From the NCBI GenBank assembly GCA_024529925.1, contig JAFEUB010001412.1, positions 1 to 64,000 on the forward strand: a DNA stretch of 64,000 nt. The letters are read 5' to 3'. The translations under genes and the position numbers were made by a program. The stretch's first letter is position 1. Each line of letters starts with the position of its first letter. The DNA comes from Ophthalmolycus amberensis. Taxonomy: Eukaryota > Chordata > Actinopteri > Perciformes > Zoarcidae. The notes beneath the pieces are model-generated. The model did not search any database. It was not told the origin of the DNA and saw only the letters and a program-made list of their open reading frames with translations. Shown here piece by piece: positions 1-12,389 of the stretch.

Positions 1-2525
1 CCGAAACCATAGTCTCTTTAAAATCTACTTAACATTATGTGGAAAGGTTGGGTTCACTACAGACATTCTGTTAGTAAAAGGGCTTCTGCCCTTAATCATG
101 ATGAAATCCATAAAATGACCTTCTCTCTCTTTGTCGCGCACTAGCTTTTCGCCACACTCCACAAGCGATCCCTGCATGCGTTACACAGGGAGTAACTAAC
201 TTCTCATGGAAATTAATGAAAATAGGTTTGGCTGTCTGGCAGATTGTGTATGTCGGTGCTTCCCAGTTTGACTGCATCTACAACAGCTTGCTAGTGGCCT
301 GCGGGGGAGTCCAACAGAAGTTTAGAGAGAATCAGTGTGCAGGATGGTTGTGTCTTTAGCTTCTTTCATAAAGATGAGCTGTGAGCATGGCTGGTAGCAG
401 AGACGAGAGCTCAAAAGGCACAAGGAGTGTCAGATATTTTTAATTGCTATATGCAGCACAGAGTTGGGGGGGGGGGGGGGGGGGAGCTGGTATCTAATTA
501 AAATTACAGCTAACTGTGAGTAAAAAAAGGAATGGGAATATTGTGGAATAAACAGAGAAGGTGGCCTCCAGAGCTTCTTCTCAATCTTGCTAGCATGAAT
601 TTCAAGGTCTATTTTTGCATTGACAGTCAGTGACACAGCTTATATTGTCGAACACATGAATACCTCCTTAGGGGGCTTTGTGCAAAACACAGAGAATAAA
701 TACAAAATTAGAATAAATAAAATAAAGGTTGTGACATCTCCTTGCTATATGCGATTGGAGTTCATCAGTATTTGTCTGCAGATTATCCAGAAAAATTCAA
801 TCTGAGCTGACAGCAAAGGTAAAATCTGACATTTTGAAGCTCCGTCCTGCTGGCTGCAGATTAAAGTTGAAGTCGCCACATTTCACTGTCTGCCTGGCTG
901 ATATTTGGGATCTGTTGAATGTAATCTGTTTTGTCACTTGCTACAAGCAAAGCAATAAAGGAAGCATGCACACCAAGGTTAGCGACTGTGGAAGCAGCAT
1001 TTTCTTCCATGTGTTGCAATGCTTATGGAACTCAAAATCTGTGTCGTGGGAAAATATAGAATCTTTTTTTGCAGCAGCAGTTCAATCTGTGAAGACATTT
1101 GGGGAAATGGAGTTTAAAATTGAGATCTGGAAATTCACCCTTTCACTTTCCATTCTAGAAGAATTCTACCAAGGCTCTCCCGGTTCCTGTTTCCGTACTT
1201 GTTTTATGAAAGATGCTATAGACACTGTTAGCCACAATATCTGTAATTCTACATATTTGTCTGAGTTAAATTGTACTCAAGCAGTGTTTGAGACATACAT
1301 CATAACACGTTCATGTCTTCTGATGATTTGCAGGATTGGGCTTGTTGGTTCTCTGTAATTCTACCATTTTCAGAGAGAACATCATGAATAACCGCCTCCA
1401 TAAAAAGTTATTTTTGTTGCCTCATTGCAAAAAAGTGACAGTCATTGTCCACAGTGAGGGCGTCTGTAAGTAGACAAATTGTTGATCATTCAATTATCAA
1501 TTATTCATTTCCCTTTGCTCATGACGTCAAAACTCGCCGTCTTGCCAACCAGAATTTCAAGGCAGTTAAACTGCCCATCTGCATACAATTTCCTGCTCCG
1601 TCCTGGAGCTCTGCAGGTTTGTCTGAAGTTATAAAAGCAGTGATAAAGCAATACTGATGTCAGTGTAGCCTATCTGGCCCTCTGCTCCGACTTGTTGTTA
1701 TATTACTCATCTTAACGGAGAACATGTAGAGCGCAGGAGAAGAGGGGACTGTGTCAGGGGGCTTGTGTAGAGACAGTTACAAAGATTGATAAAGGACACG
1801 GGTTTCCTAATTCTCCTTTATTATCATAGATTCTCAATTGACATATGGGAGAAATTAAAATAATAAATGCACCTGATTCTCTCCAATCTTTTTGTATTGT
1901 CTCTGAAATCCTCCCACTTGGAAGGTTAAACCTAATGTAATCCTTGCATGGCTGCGCTCACAGAAAAGCTCTTGCAAATCTTTGAAGCGAGACAAAAGTG
2001 TTTTCACATTAAGAGTGGAGGTGGTGGGAAAGGTAGCTCACTTAGTGAGCATAATGACAGCATCACAGTACGCCATCTTCAATTGGAGGTGTAGGAAGCC
2101 ACAGGACGTATTGTGCCACGGTTCAACCTGGTTTAAAACCCGCTCATGGCCATTGAACGCCAACGTGAACTGTCCGCCCACATGGCAACCGGCGCTCTGC
2201 TCCTTTAGCATGTTCAGCACTGCTGGCTGTCTAAAGCTGCAGTGACTCACTGGTAAAACTATACACTGTCTGTTCGGTAAAAAAGTGATCAGTGATCAAA
2301 CAAAGGTAATGGAAAAAATACGTATTTCAGATAACAAAAAAGTGACTTCACACTGATTTAAACACCAGATAAGCAGTTACTGTGTGAAGGATGCATCCAC
2401 CTATTCAATGATATCATGTTAGTGACACATTTTGCTTGTTCTTAAAGGTGTTGGACATTCAGAACATTAGTATAGCAGCAAAAATAGTAAAGTCTACCTG
2501 AGCAGAGAATGAAGTTACTCTCGCG
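1..2525. other. Gene-free flank, mostly unique AT-rich sequence
   Basis: No supported gene. There is a 19-base G run at 466-484 and a perfect CRE palindrome TGACGTCA at 1522-1529. The 174-codon open frame at 834-1358 has no domain, no codon bias and no splice context, so I treat it as chance. Confidence 0.6.
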
Positions 2526-2526
2526 C

Positions 2527-2551
2527 TGTGTGTGTGTGTGTGTGTGTGTGT
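2527..2551. repeat. (GT)n microsatellite
   Basis: An uninterrupted GT tract of about 12 units, just before the hairpin-bearing repeat at 2575-2710. Confidence 0.95.
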
Positions 2552-2574
2552 TGTTCATGGTCGTTAATGGTCAC

Positions 2575-2712
2575 GTGATGTACGTTTTCGAAGGTTGCCG
2601 TGTGGATGCAGATCAATTCGAAAACGATGCTGAAACGCCCGTGTGGGCGGAGATCGTTTCTATTTGAAAAATCTGTTTCCAAATAGAAACGGAGTAGTGT
2701 GGATGTAGCCTG
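2575..2712. repeat. Dispersed fish repeat with two perfect hairpins
   Basis: A perfect 10-bp inverted repeat, CGTTTTCGAA at 2583-2592 and TTCGAAAACG at 2617-2626, is followed by a perfect 12-bp one, CGTTTCTATTTG at 2655-2666 and CAAATAGAAACG at 2680-2691. A GTGTGGATG-like motif occurs three times between and after the arms. This style is familiar from non-autonomous elements in fish. I cannot fix the ends. Confidence 0.55.
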
Positions 2713-2759
2713 AGCTTCTCCTTGCTTTGTTGACATAGCCGGGCCGATCACACGTGCCT

Positions 2760-5700
2760 TTTAGTGAATGTTGTGCATGTGAGCGTGCTGCACCGGCTAC
2801 CTCATGGGCGCCGCTCTGCACTGCTCTTATATATTGGTTACAGTTGATAACGCCACTTCCACTGACGACGTTTTCACAGAAGCGTTACGCCCACTCTTCC
2901 GATATCGAGCCGATATCGAAATGCAGTTGAATTCATTATCAGGCATCGTTAACCTTTAACTCATCCAGACTGATCAGGTTAAGTACTGACATGCACTTTG
3001 TTAAGCCGACAAGAAAATCCCCAGGGTGCATTGGGGTTTTCTGAACCTCTTCATGTGAATTTCCTTTCAGGAAGTTTGAAGCTGAAACATCTCCCTGACG
3101 TTTGAACTGCTTATGGTGGAGTTGTCATAAATAATCAGAATATTGAATGTGGTTTAGTTTCAGAAGGCTTAAACAGGAACAGATTTATGTAAATCCCCCA
3201 ATTCACCAAAACACGGATGACTCTGATCTAGTTTTACAAAGACTGAACTGCAGAATATATAACATTAAAAAACAGATTATACTATCATATTTTTTATCAG
3301 ACTTTTGATAATTTCATACCTATGTTATATGTTAACGTAATTATTCCATTATTTCACTCAAATGGAGACATGCGTGCAGATTAAAGTTTTACTGTAAGGT
3401 CATCTCTCTCAGCCATCTGGTGGAGGCTCAGTTCTAAAAAAAAGGAATTGTTTTTTATAAGAATGAGAGCATTAAAGGGTTCATGTGGTTCTGAATTTGA
3501 ACTTGATTTTCTCAGAATACCAATGATGGATTACGAAAACCTAGCGTTATTCTTTTTCACATGTTGGCTTTCATGGTTATACTTTTCATATTAAATGTTT
3601 TAAAGCTTTTAGAGAGTGTCAGTATTTGCTGTTTGGGGGCTTTTTCATCATTTAATTGAAAGGAATTGTGACAGCGATGATCAACAAACTGATGTTGCCA
3701 CATATCAGGCTCAGTGGATCCCCTGATGTCCGACAACACGACACAGAGTCATGTGTGGGAATGTTGTGCTCCCAGCGGGAGGAATATATGCATCATTTGT
3801 CACATGTGGGGTTATATTTTTTTATCTCATGGATACAGAATTGGGGAAATCACATCCAGCTTTTATCATCAGTGAGCCCCGAGCTCTGGTTTCCCCTCTG
3901 AGGCATGAGCATTCTTGGCTACATGCCTACTAAAACCACTGTGGGTTTATTTTCATCAGAAAAAATGTATTTTGCAATGAACGAGCTCTGTGAGCAAATA
4001 ACATACTGGAAATTAATCTAAGATGCATCAGACAAATTAAAATGAATCAACAAAGACGACTTTCGTTTCACGACTGAGTGAGATAAGGCAGGTTCACCTA
4101 ATCTCCCCGAAGGTGACAGCACGTGACACATCAAAACATACACGCAAACTAAAAACAGGTTGTCCTTTTTGCTATCTTTTGCCCTAAAAGCATCAAAGAC
4201 TGGCTGGGCTGACAAACACGGGATCATTTTTAATTCAACAGTATCTTCTTAGATGATTTCTAGGTTTTGATGTCAGTAAAAGTCAAATACGTGCCTTTCC
4301 TGGTCTCACCGTACCTTTTTTTTGGAATCATCATTCCATAAAATGTTGTAATCTAATGCAGTCTCTCCTGTAGTGAGAGGGGAGCATTGGATGCCTCACA
4401 GCAGACATGGTCCCTGGGTGATACTGTCACAGCAGTGATGACAGAGGGCCAAGCGATGACAACCAGTGTGTGGTCTCACTGCTCTCTCTCGTGTTCACCC
4501 TGGAGACCGCTGACCAACCAGCATGTGACCTGAATCGCTTTCACAAGAGCACCGTTACTGTTACCGTCACTTTTCTTTCTAATGTGAGTTTTCCATCCAT
4601 CTTATTTTCTAATATGAGCAATGCTTTTAACTTTACTTTAGTACAAATGTAATGTGATCAATTTGAAGAATAAAGGACACATTTATCAAGTAACTTACTC
4701 ACATGAATAATCCTAGCAGGAAGACGGGGACAAGGATTTTTATTTTGGGGATAAATCTGTTATTTTTAAATCTTGTGTTTCTGCTTATGAAAACGCAATA
4801 TATTATTTTGACAACTTATAAATACAGAAGTAGGAATGACTTTATGGAAAAAGGGCTGAAAAGGAAACCAATAGAGCATCTTGTAGAGTTCAGTAGTGGA
4901 GTAGTATACTTGCTGTTTGAACCCCTAATAGAAAAGAAAACAAGTCATGTAACACCATAACATGTTCAATTCAAATGCACATAATAGCCTAAAACTTCTT
5001 ATTGTGAATTGTATTTTATTAATAATATTACTTCAGCCGAATTACATTCTGTACTTCACTGTAGTTGAATGACTTAGCACATGAACAATTAAACCACACA
5101 GTGCTTCGTTTTAAAAGGACAAAAGCCAAAACGTTTGGTAAACCCCTGATCTAGGATCTGCTCTTAACCAAGCTAAAAGGCTGCTGCAGCTCTCTTTATT
5201 GTAATTATTTGACATTGTGATACATTTGATAAATCACTTTTATTTCCAAGGAGTAAAAGGTCACTTGCAGCAGTTTGATGAATATGGGTTCACAGCAGCC
5301 GTGTGTTTCAGTGTTTGTGCAGCAGATGGAAGCAGAGTCTCGCCTCTCTGTGTCGCCTGAAATCAGTGTCACAGCCTGACAATCGTGCACTAGCTCTCAT
5401 TAAGGCGCCTCTCCTCACTTCCCGTTTATATAACGACAGTCTGTCGACGGTATTCAGTATTTCAAGGTTCAAAAAAATAATGAAAACCTGAATAAAACAA
5501 AAATTCTTTGTTGGACAGGAAACAAAAATTTCGGTCAAGCCTAACCTCTGTCATTTACATTAAAAGACAAATTCCTTTGCTTTGATTACTACAAATAGTA
5601 AAGACACATTGGACGCCAAGCACAAATGAACCATTAAAATCAAGTCCTCGGAGCACGCTTTGGGTCATATGTTATAGGATTGTGTGAGTACATATGATGC

Positions 5701-6630
5701 CTGCAAGCTACTGAACGTTTTAAATGGAAGTTGTGCATGATTATAAGGCACTAATCATTTCCTGCAGAATAGAGGCAGGCGAAAGAATGCTGTTTATGTT
5801 TTCCTGATCAATTTCCTCTCCCTGCAGAAACCCCTTGACTTTGTGTTTGTCTCGCATCTCCCCCCCAAAGGACCAAATTATCTTGCATGTTTCCGTAGCA
5901 GACAATAGAAACAATGTTTAGAACGCTTTCATGCATTATCCACTGGGTGCAGATATGCATGTGTAAGCATATTTTGTATCATGTTTACCAATATTTAGCT
6001 TTAAGTAAAGACAATCATTTCAACTATGTATCAGACGTTTCTCTTCTCTCTGAGTATACTTCAACAAACAGCCAAGGTGGATACTACAGTGCACCACATT
6101 GAGCTTTTTTCTTATATGAATACAATTTAGTGAGACAAGTTTAATACATCTTTGCTATAAGGTAGCCTTCTTCTAGACCTATTTTGTCTACTGGGATCGG
6201 TGGGTGTGATTGAAGCTTAATGGGAATGGATTATGGCCATAAGAGCACCTGTCTGAGGATGATAGCTTAGATCAGTATTCTCTCTGGCAATGAGAAGTGG
6301 AAATGGGGGCTGCAGTTAAGGCAACAGTGATGTCTATCCCCTGGTCTGTGAAATGGCTCAATCCCCGTGGCCGCTCCACTGTTTGATTGTTATAAATCTT
6401 TTGGAATCACATTATCTTGGCACACCAATTATGGACGGTTGTGATTCGGAGGCAGTGAAAGCAGAGTAACCTCTGAGGTAATACTTCACATTCAGTTCTA
6501 CTGTAAAATAAGAAAAAAGGTCAATGTAAATTTTTTGCTAGTCCTTTGTGGACTGGATATATGTTGGGGTCTGGCGTTTTATGGCCAAGGTTTGGAGTGA
6601 AGGTTACATTAGCAAGATTGAGAGTCTACA
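2760..6630. other. Gene-free stretch, nothing recognisable
   Basis: AT-rich, mostly unique-looking sequence. Open frames are all under 90 codons and unlike known families. I see no repeat, RNA gene or promoter that I could defend. Confidence 0.55.
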
Positions 6631-6649
6631 GATATGCTAGTGCAGCCTC

Positions 6650-6830
6650 TCTGTGAGGCTGCACAGGAGTGCTTTGAGCTAAATGATAACATCAGCATGC
6701 TAACATGCTCACAATGACAATGCTCACATGCTGATGTTTAGCCGGTATCATTTTTACAATGCACATCCGAGTTTAGATTGTAAGGATGCTAACATTTGCT
6801 AATTAGCACTGAATAAATGTATTCGTGTGA
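6650..6830. repeat. Dispersed fish repeat rich in GCTAACAT / CATGCT motifs
   Basis: Motifs such as CAGCATGCTAACATGCTCAC and GCTAACATTTGCTAATTAGC repeat in both orientations. This pattern belongs to a very common interspersed repeat in spiny-rayed fish. Recognition is from memory of such sequences; no family name is claimed. Confidence 0.55.
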
Positions 6831-7539
6831 CTGCTTGTCCTCCAAGTTTAAAATATGTTCACACTACTGCCCATGTATCTAATACGTACTATTTTAAACT
6901 ACCATTGAAGGCACTAATCCAAGTCATTTCTCAACATGTACGATCATTACAGTCACATGGGGGTTGAAGAAAAGGGAAAAACAAGTCTTCAGTCTAGTCC
7001 GCTTTGAGTGAATTCATCAGAGCACTTAAGCTGAAGGGGTAATTTCATAAATGGATATGAAAGCCATTGAAGTAATTTGTCTACCTTTCTAATATATTTT
7101 GATAGTCTTTTCAGTAAGAGGGAGCTATTTGGAGCACTGTGCTCTTATAGGACCATTAGCGATAACAAATAAGTCTTTTTCAGCAGGCCAGGCTAAGAAT
7201 ATCACTAATCATATCATATTTATGTTGCAATTATGAATTAATTCATGCCTAAAGTGCAGCACTACAGATAACAAAAGGGTGATAGATATTTTCCTGTTCA
7301 CACATATATCCGTTTGTTAAGAAATCCAACATGACTTAAAAAGGCTTTTATCCATTTATTGCTCACATAAAAGTAATGCAAGCCAGAAGCAGCAATGCTT
7401 GCAGGTATGATATTTACGACCATGATATTGTTCTGGAAGCTTTGTTTTCAGAATACATAATAGACCACTTCAATAAGACACATTGACTATTTTAAGAAAC
7501 ATGGAAACAGAAATATTTAATATTCCTACTGTCACAGGC

Positions 7540-7900
7540 TGACAGTCAGGAGCGCTGATGGGAAATTAAAGCCGGAGTAATAACATGTGACATGAGAAAC
7601 CTTGTAGAGAACGTGATTTCGTCTCCGTGATGTATTTAAAATGTTTCTGGGCTCTATACAGACAGAGGGCTGCTGAATTATTTGTCTCTTTCCACCCGTC
7701 ATGCAGCACCCCTGCCTGGAGTTCTTCGAATTTGATCATTAAAAAATATTATAAAATATATTGTTGAGAGTCATTAAGCATCTGCCATAGCAGTAATTAA
7801 ACTTACATATAGTTCACCCCCTTAAGTAATTCACCAAGCCTTTGGTTGCCAAATTAGCATATGGTAACGGTCCTCTTGGAGGCCCAACCCAACGTGAGCC
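7540..7900. promoter_or_regulatory. Candidate conserved non-coding element
   Basis: A repeat-free block dense in homeodomain-type TAAT cores around an E-box: TCATTAAGCATCTGCCAT at 7771-7788, AGTAATTAAAC just after it, and AAATTAGCATATGG at 7851-7864. The composition resembles vertebrate developmental enhancers. Conservation cannot be measured here, so this is an inference. Confidence 0.3.
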
Positions 7901-8545
7901 AGTTAATTGCAACGCAGCTTAAAATGTCAGTTTCTGAGGCCGGAGTCAGATGAAAACTCTGGAGAGCTTTAACGGCCACCTCGGTGATATAAATGCATGT
8001 TCCTTCAACTCACTGGGGCATCTCAGACTGCTAAGGACAGACTGCCGAGGACGAACAAGGGCAGCAGGACGGAAGCAGAGCTTAAAGCTAATCGTAATCC
8101 CCCCCACACACTCTTATGTTAGCTCTCATTTTACCCAGGAGAGCTCTTATGGCTTATCAAGACAGAATTGAAGACTTACACTGTGCTGATCGCGTTTAAT
8201 TAAGACCCACTAGTGAATGGCTTCTATTGGTGTAACGTCTCGCTAATAGAGGATAACACGTCTTAAGAGACGAGGGTCATTATGGGAATATCTGTTATGA
8301 CCGTAATACATATAAGAGAGGTATCCCGATGTGGTGTGTAAAGATGATATGCAGGTTAATCATAATAGCCAATCAGTCATTGCTTTTAATTAAAATAGTA
8401 TTCAATTTAGTCTCCTCTGTAGCCAGAAGTACTTCTCCCAGTTCATAACGGGATGTGCGCTTCCATAAAGACTCACCTGGAAAAGGTAGAAAAGGTCACA
8501 GTGGGAACATGAGGTGATTTTTGGCATGCACATTTTTGATGGTCC

Positions 8546-8926
8546 TTAAAGGGACAGTTCACCCCAAAATGACCTTACCCGTAGTGCTATTTATCAGTCT
8601 AGATTGTTTTGATGGTATCGGTCATAGGAACTATTTTATTTCGACTATAGTTCAGACTCAAAACTGCTCAAAACAAGGTCTGTGGATTATCTTGAGTAAC
8701 CGGCTCGTGATTTCTGGAAAGAGTCATTGCTGTTGAGTTTTTCAAATGTTTTTTTTGTTTTGGCACTTTGACCACCACAAGCTGAGTGTCATGTAGTCCC
8801 ATTATATTCGAGGGAAAGCAGACACCTCTTGGCAACTCACACCAAAACAATCTAGACTGATAAATAGCAGCACAGGTAAGAGGAGAACTATGTAGTTTTG
8901 ATTTTGGGGTGAACTGTCCCTTTTAA
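8546..8926. mobile_element. MITE with TTAA flanks and long inverted repeats
   Basis: The left end AAAGGGACAGTTCACCCC and the right end, its reverse complement, are each flanked by TTAA. A second shared inverted block (TGCTATTTATCAGTCTAGAT) lies near 8588-8607 on the left and 8852-8871 on the right. The left arm has lost about 20 bases relative to the right. TTAA targets are used by piggyBac and Kolobok transposons, so the element is probably a non-autonomous member of one of these. It codes for nothing. Confidence 0.85.
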
Positions 8927-8929
8927 ATG

Positions 8930-11515
8930 TACCATCAGAGAGCTAGAGTCCGGTAACAAGAGTCCACAGCGATCCCTAACCTTGGCGTTGAGGCACATCT
9001 TAACGCTCAAAGAAATTCATGAAATATTAAATCAGATTTTAAGGGTAAAATGTCCTTATTTTACCTCACATCTCTTTGTTCAACTCTGTTGTTTGTTTTT
9101 GGAGTTTGGAGGGAAACACTGGCAGGCCTACAGGGAGGAGTTTATGTAACTTCCTGGAAGTGTCTCAAAGCTCTACTGGAGGTCTACAGCATGCGGGGAG
9201 TTGGAGGCTCGTGAGTTAACATGCTACAGCAAGGCAAAACTCCCAAATGCTTTTGTTCTTTTGTCTTGGGCTTTGCGAGAGAAGTGTAATGTAATTAATC
9301 ATTTTACACAGTCCTTATTTTGCACATTTTCCTTCTCCAAAAATAAACATTTCTTCACTAGAGCTATTTTCTCAGCCTGGATTACACACATTTACATTTC
9401 CGAAATGAAAAGATTACTATTATCCTGTAGTCTCTGTCACTGTAAGACTGTGGTTGTCCAGGTGCAAATGTGACCAATTACAATTTATTATATACATGTG
9501 AATTCAAGAGTTTTTACGAAAAAAGCTAAATACAGATTTGCCAGTTAGAGGAGTTATATGCTACATAACTTTCCATACATTACTGCGAATGTGTGAGTTA
9601 CTTTACAGTGAGTTCTGTGGGTTTCATTCTCGACAGTCACACAGTCCATCGCTCCTCAAAACACATTATTTCCTTGACTTTCATTTGTCTCATCTAAGAC
9701 TTCAAGGGGGACGTGCGGGCCACACAATTTAGGATAATATTCCTGAATCACTCCATCATCTTCTGGAGGATTTATCAGGACGGTGTTTCTGGTCGGACCT
9801 GTCGTTGTCACCCTTCATGTCTTTGATGCTTTATGATCCGTGAAATAGACACTGCAGATGTTGGTATTTTGAGAGCTGGCGCTGCCTTCGCGCCTCCTCT
9901 GTTTTTCTCTTCGCTTCTCTTTTGTTCTCTCCTTTGCTGCCGGGAGACAAGTGGGCCACATGAGGAGGATCGCCAGTGACAGATCGAGAAGAGACGAGGC
10001 CATCACCTCTGTCAGACAGTCAATCAGGATGACTAACGGTTTAACAACGTTAGGTTACACCATCAGGTAGACTCTCATTCCGGAGCATTGTTCCCTGTAA
10101 TTTGTTTTCGCTATCTGTCATATCAATGCGATGGCACAACATGCACTGCAGACAGAGATTGAAGTGAATACCTCATTACGTTATCTCTCTCTTCAGCATC
10201 CTTCAATACCAGCCTGGTGAAAACTCGCTACTTCACAAACTGCGATGTGCCAAGTTAAATATTGTATATATGCAACACAATTACAAAGTATATGAGTTGG
10301 AAGTCAGAGTTATTTATACAGTACAGCCCTTCATCACAAAAACCTGTCTGAAAGAAATCTACAGAGACGAGCCAACCTAGATCTGATGAGCAGTCAGTCA
10401 GAAAATATAACTTGGAATTCACAAAAACAAAAAAACAAGGAAACAAAACAAAGCACAGAGAAAAATAGCCGACAAGCAGCCTGGCCCATCTAACCGTTCC
10501 AATTTCCCCAGCATGTCCATCTTTACAAATTCAGAGGTGTCGAGCAGGAAAAAACACATTTATAACAAACCCCTGCTGGTGGGAAATAAACCAAAATGTA
10601 AGCATCCAAACCGATGTGACCTTCAATTTATTGGTGTGTTTTACAAAGCATTCACTTGTCTGTTAAATCCCTGAATGTTGACAGTGAGATTCGCCACGAG
10701 GATATCGGTTAGTGAAAGGCGGCGCAATACGACACACCTCTGTGAAATTCAACCGATTTGTCTCAATTTCCCCATCAAAGAACTTGGAGCATTATTGTGA
10801 TCCTATTAGTGGACGTCTCTGGGTGAAGAAGACTTTATTAAGCCATGGCGAGTGGGATCTGACAGCAGAGTGGGGGGGGGGGGGGGTTCAATGGCGACTG
10901 GGGTGTGAGGCTGAGGATGGAAAAGTGCAAGGAATGTATAGCGGAGGAGAGGAGTGTGTAAGAGACACCTGAATTGAGAGTAATGAATCCAAAGAGGAGC
11001 ACAGACATCTCTTTCATCTCCGAGCAGACTTGAAGCGCTCTTTCATCATCATCATCTGAAAAAATGTGCATGCTCATAGCACAGGCACATTTACCTGTGG
11101 GAGGAAAGACAGAATTCACTTTCAAAGAAAACTCTGCCACTTTCCCTCTTGGCTGCAGTGTTTGTAGTCATTAAAGAAACAACACCCACTGTGAGGGACA
11201 CGGGCAGGTGACAATTATTTGCGCTGATATTAGCCTTGTTATTGTGCCTGATGAATGTGTGTGGAAATTAGAAGTGAAGGCGTCGAATGCCAAGCTCACA
11301 ATGCAGCATAACAAGGGCATCGGGGTGTGTGAAGAATTGCTCCGCATGGTGACAGAAAGCAATGTGAGGTGCTCCAGTTTCTTTCACGTGTCGAAAGCTG
11401 AAATAATTTGAGGGGAAGGAAGTTTCATATCTAGGATTTTCTGTCTGTTGTTGAAGTCAAGGCACATCAAGTCAGTTTTATTTTTAATAACCATGCTAGT
11501 CGCGTGGTTGTAGAA
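8930..11515. other. Gene-free stretch
   Basis: No supported gene. There is a G15 run at 10872-10886. The block 11190-11300 has several SOX-like ATTGT cores and a TTATTTGC/GATATTAG region and might be regulatory, but I have no direct support for that. Confidence 0.5.
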
Positions 11516-12385
11516 ATTCATTGTTCCCCAGCGGATGACTCCTACCGACTTTGGCGATCACCTGGTTTATTTACCTATAGTGCCTCCAGCAGGTCCAAGT
11601 CTTCCCCTAAGTGAAATATCTCAACATCAGAATCAGAATCAGAATCAGAACTGTTTATTGCCAAGCAAGTTTTCACCTGCAAGGAATTTGTCGTGGCAGA
11701 AGGTGCATAACATTCAACAATAAACAATAACATTTAACGATCAAAATAACATAAACTATCAAATAACACTTAACTATCGAATAACATTTAACTATCAAAA
11801 ACAATCAGCACAGTGCAGGAAATAGAAACATATTTGAAATGTACAATAAGATATGGAATATAGGATATGGAATAAAGTGCACACAAAAACAGATAACAGG
11901 ACCGTAAACCAAGTGAAGTGTATGAATGTTAAAAGTGACGAGTGTGTTTAAGTAGAGAGACAGGGATGTGCAGGGGAGAGACCAGAAGGAAAGAGACCAG
12001 AAGGAAATGTCCTGGGGATGCCAGAGTCAGTGGGGGACCCGGGCTCTGTTAATGAGCCCGACTGCCGACGGGAAGAAACTGTTTGTGTGGCGTGAGGTCT
12101 TAGTTCTGATGGACATCTACATGGATTGAGACAAAACTTTGCACAGACATTAAGGTTCCCAGACATTGCATCCCTCTTTGGTTTCATGCCACCATAAGGT
12201 TGATATTTTTTGTTTTTGATGTGCTGTAACATTTGATAGACATTCATGTTCCCATCAAGATGAATCATAATACATACGTTTGCTGATCCCCGGATTTTTG
12301 ATCTTGCGCAAGCAGGTCAAAACCTTTGGTTGAAACGTTTTTTCCCCCACCCTTATAAACATAAGTGACATTAGCATATGGCTCA
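11516..12385 (+). repeat. Old dispersed fish repeat, interrupted by a LINE
   Basis: Two halves, 11516-11627 and 12113-12385, read continuously once the insert is removed. The first half reads ATTCATTGTTCCCCAG ... GACTTTGGCGATC ... GTGAAATATCTCAACATC. The second continues TACATGGATTGAG ... AAACTTTGCACAGACATT. The motifs (ACAGACATTCAT, GATGAAT, CTTTGGTGATCCCC, CACCAT-GAGG) belong to a repeat widespread in fish. A related copy is at 42650-42840. Confidence 0.65.
11628..12112 (-). mobile_element. 5'-truncated LINE (non-LTR retrotransposon), 3' end with hexamer tail
   Basis: On the minus strand the truncated start (about 12110-12030) translates to RTKTSRHTNSFFPSAV then GLINRARVPH and a stop, which resembles the extreme C-terminus of reverse transcriptase ORFs of L2/CR1-type fish LINEs (NSFFPSAV...LIN). 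A 3' UTR follows and the element ends in (GATTCT)n at 11628-11650. ACATC flanks both ends (11623-11627 and about 12108-12112), consistent with a short target duplication. The element is dead: only the last 26 codons remain. Confidence 0.75.
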
Positions 12386-12389
12386 AAGA

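Noticed and set aside
834..1358. 174-codon plus-strand open frame
   Set aside because: The translation resembles no protein family; Cys- and Ile-rich composition is typical of translated non-coding fish DNA.
3010..3045. AAAATCCCC...TGGGGTTTT stem-loop resembling a terminator
   Set aside because: Imperfect stem in eukaryotic DNA with no gene ending there.
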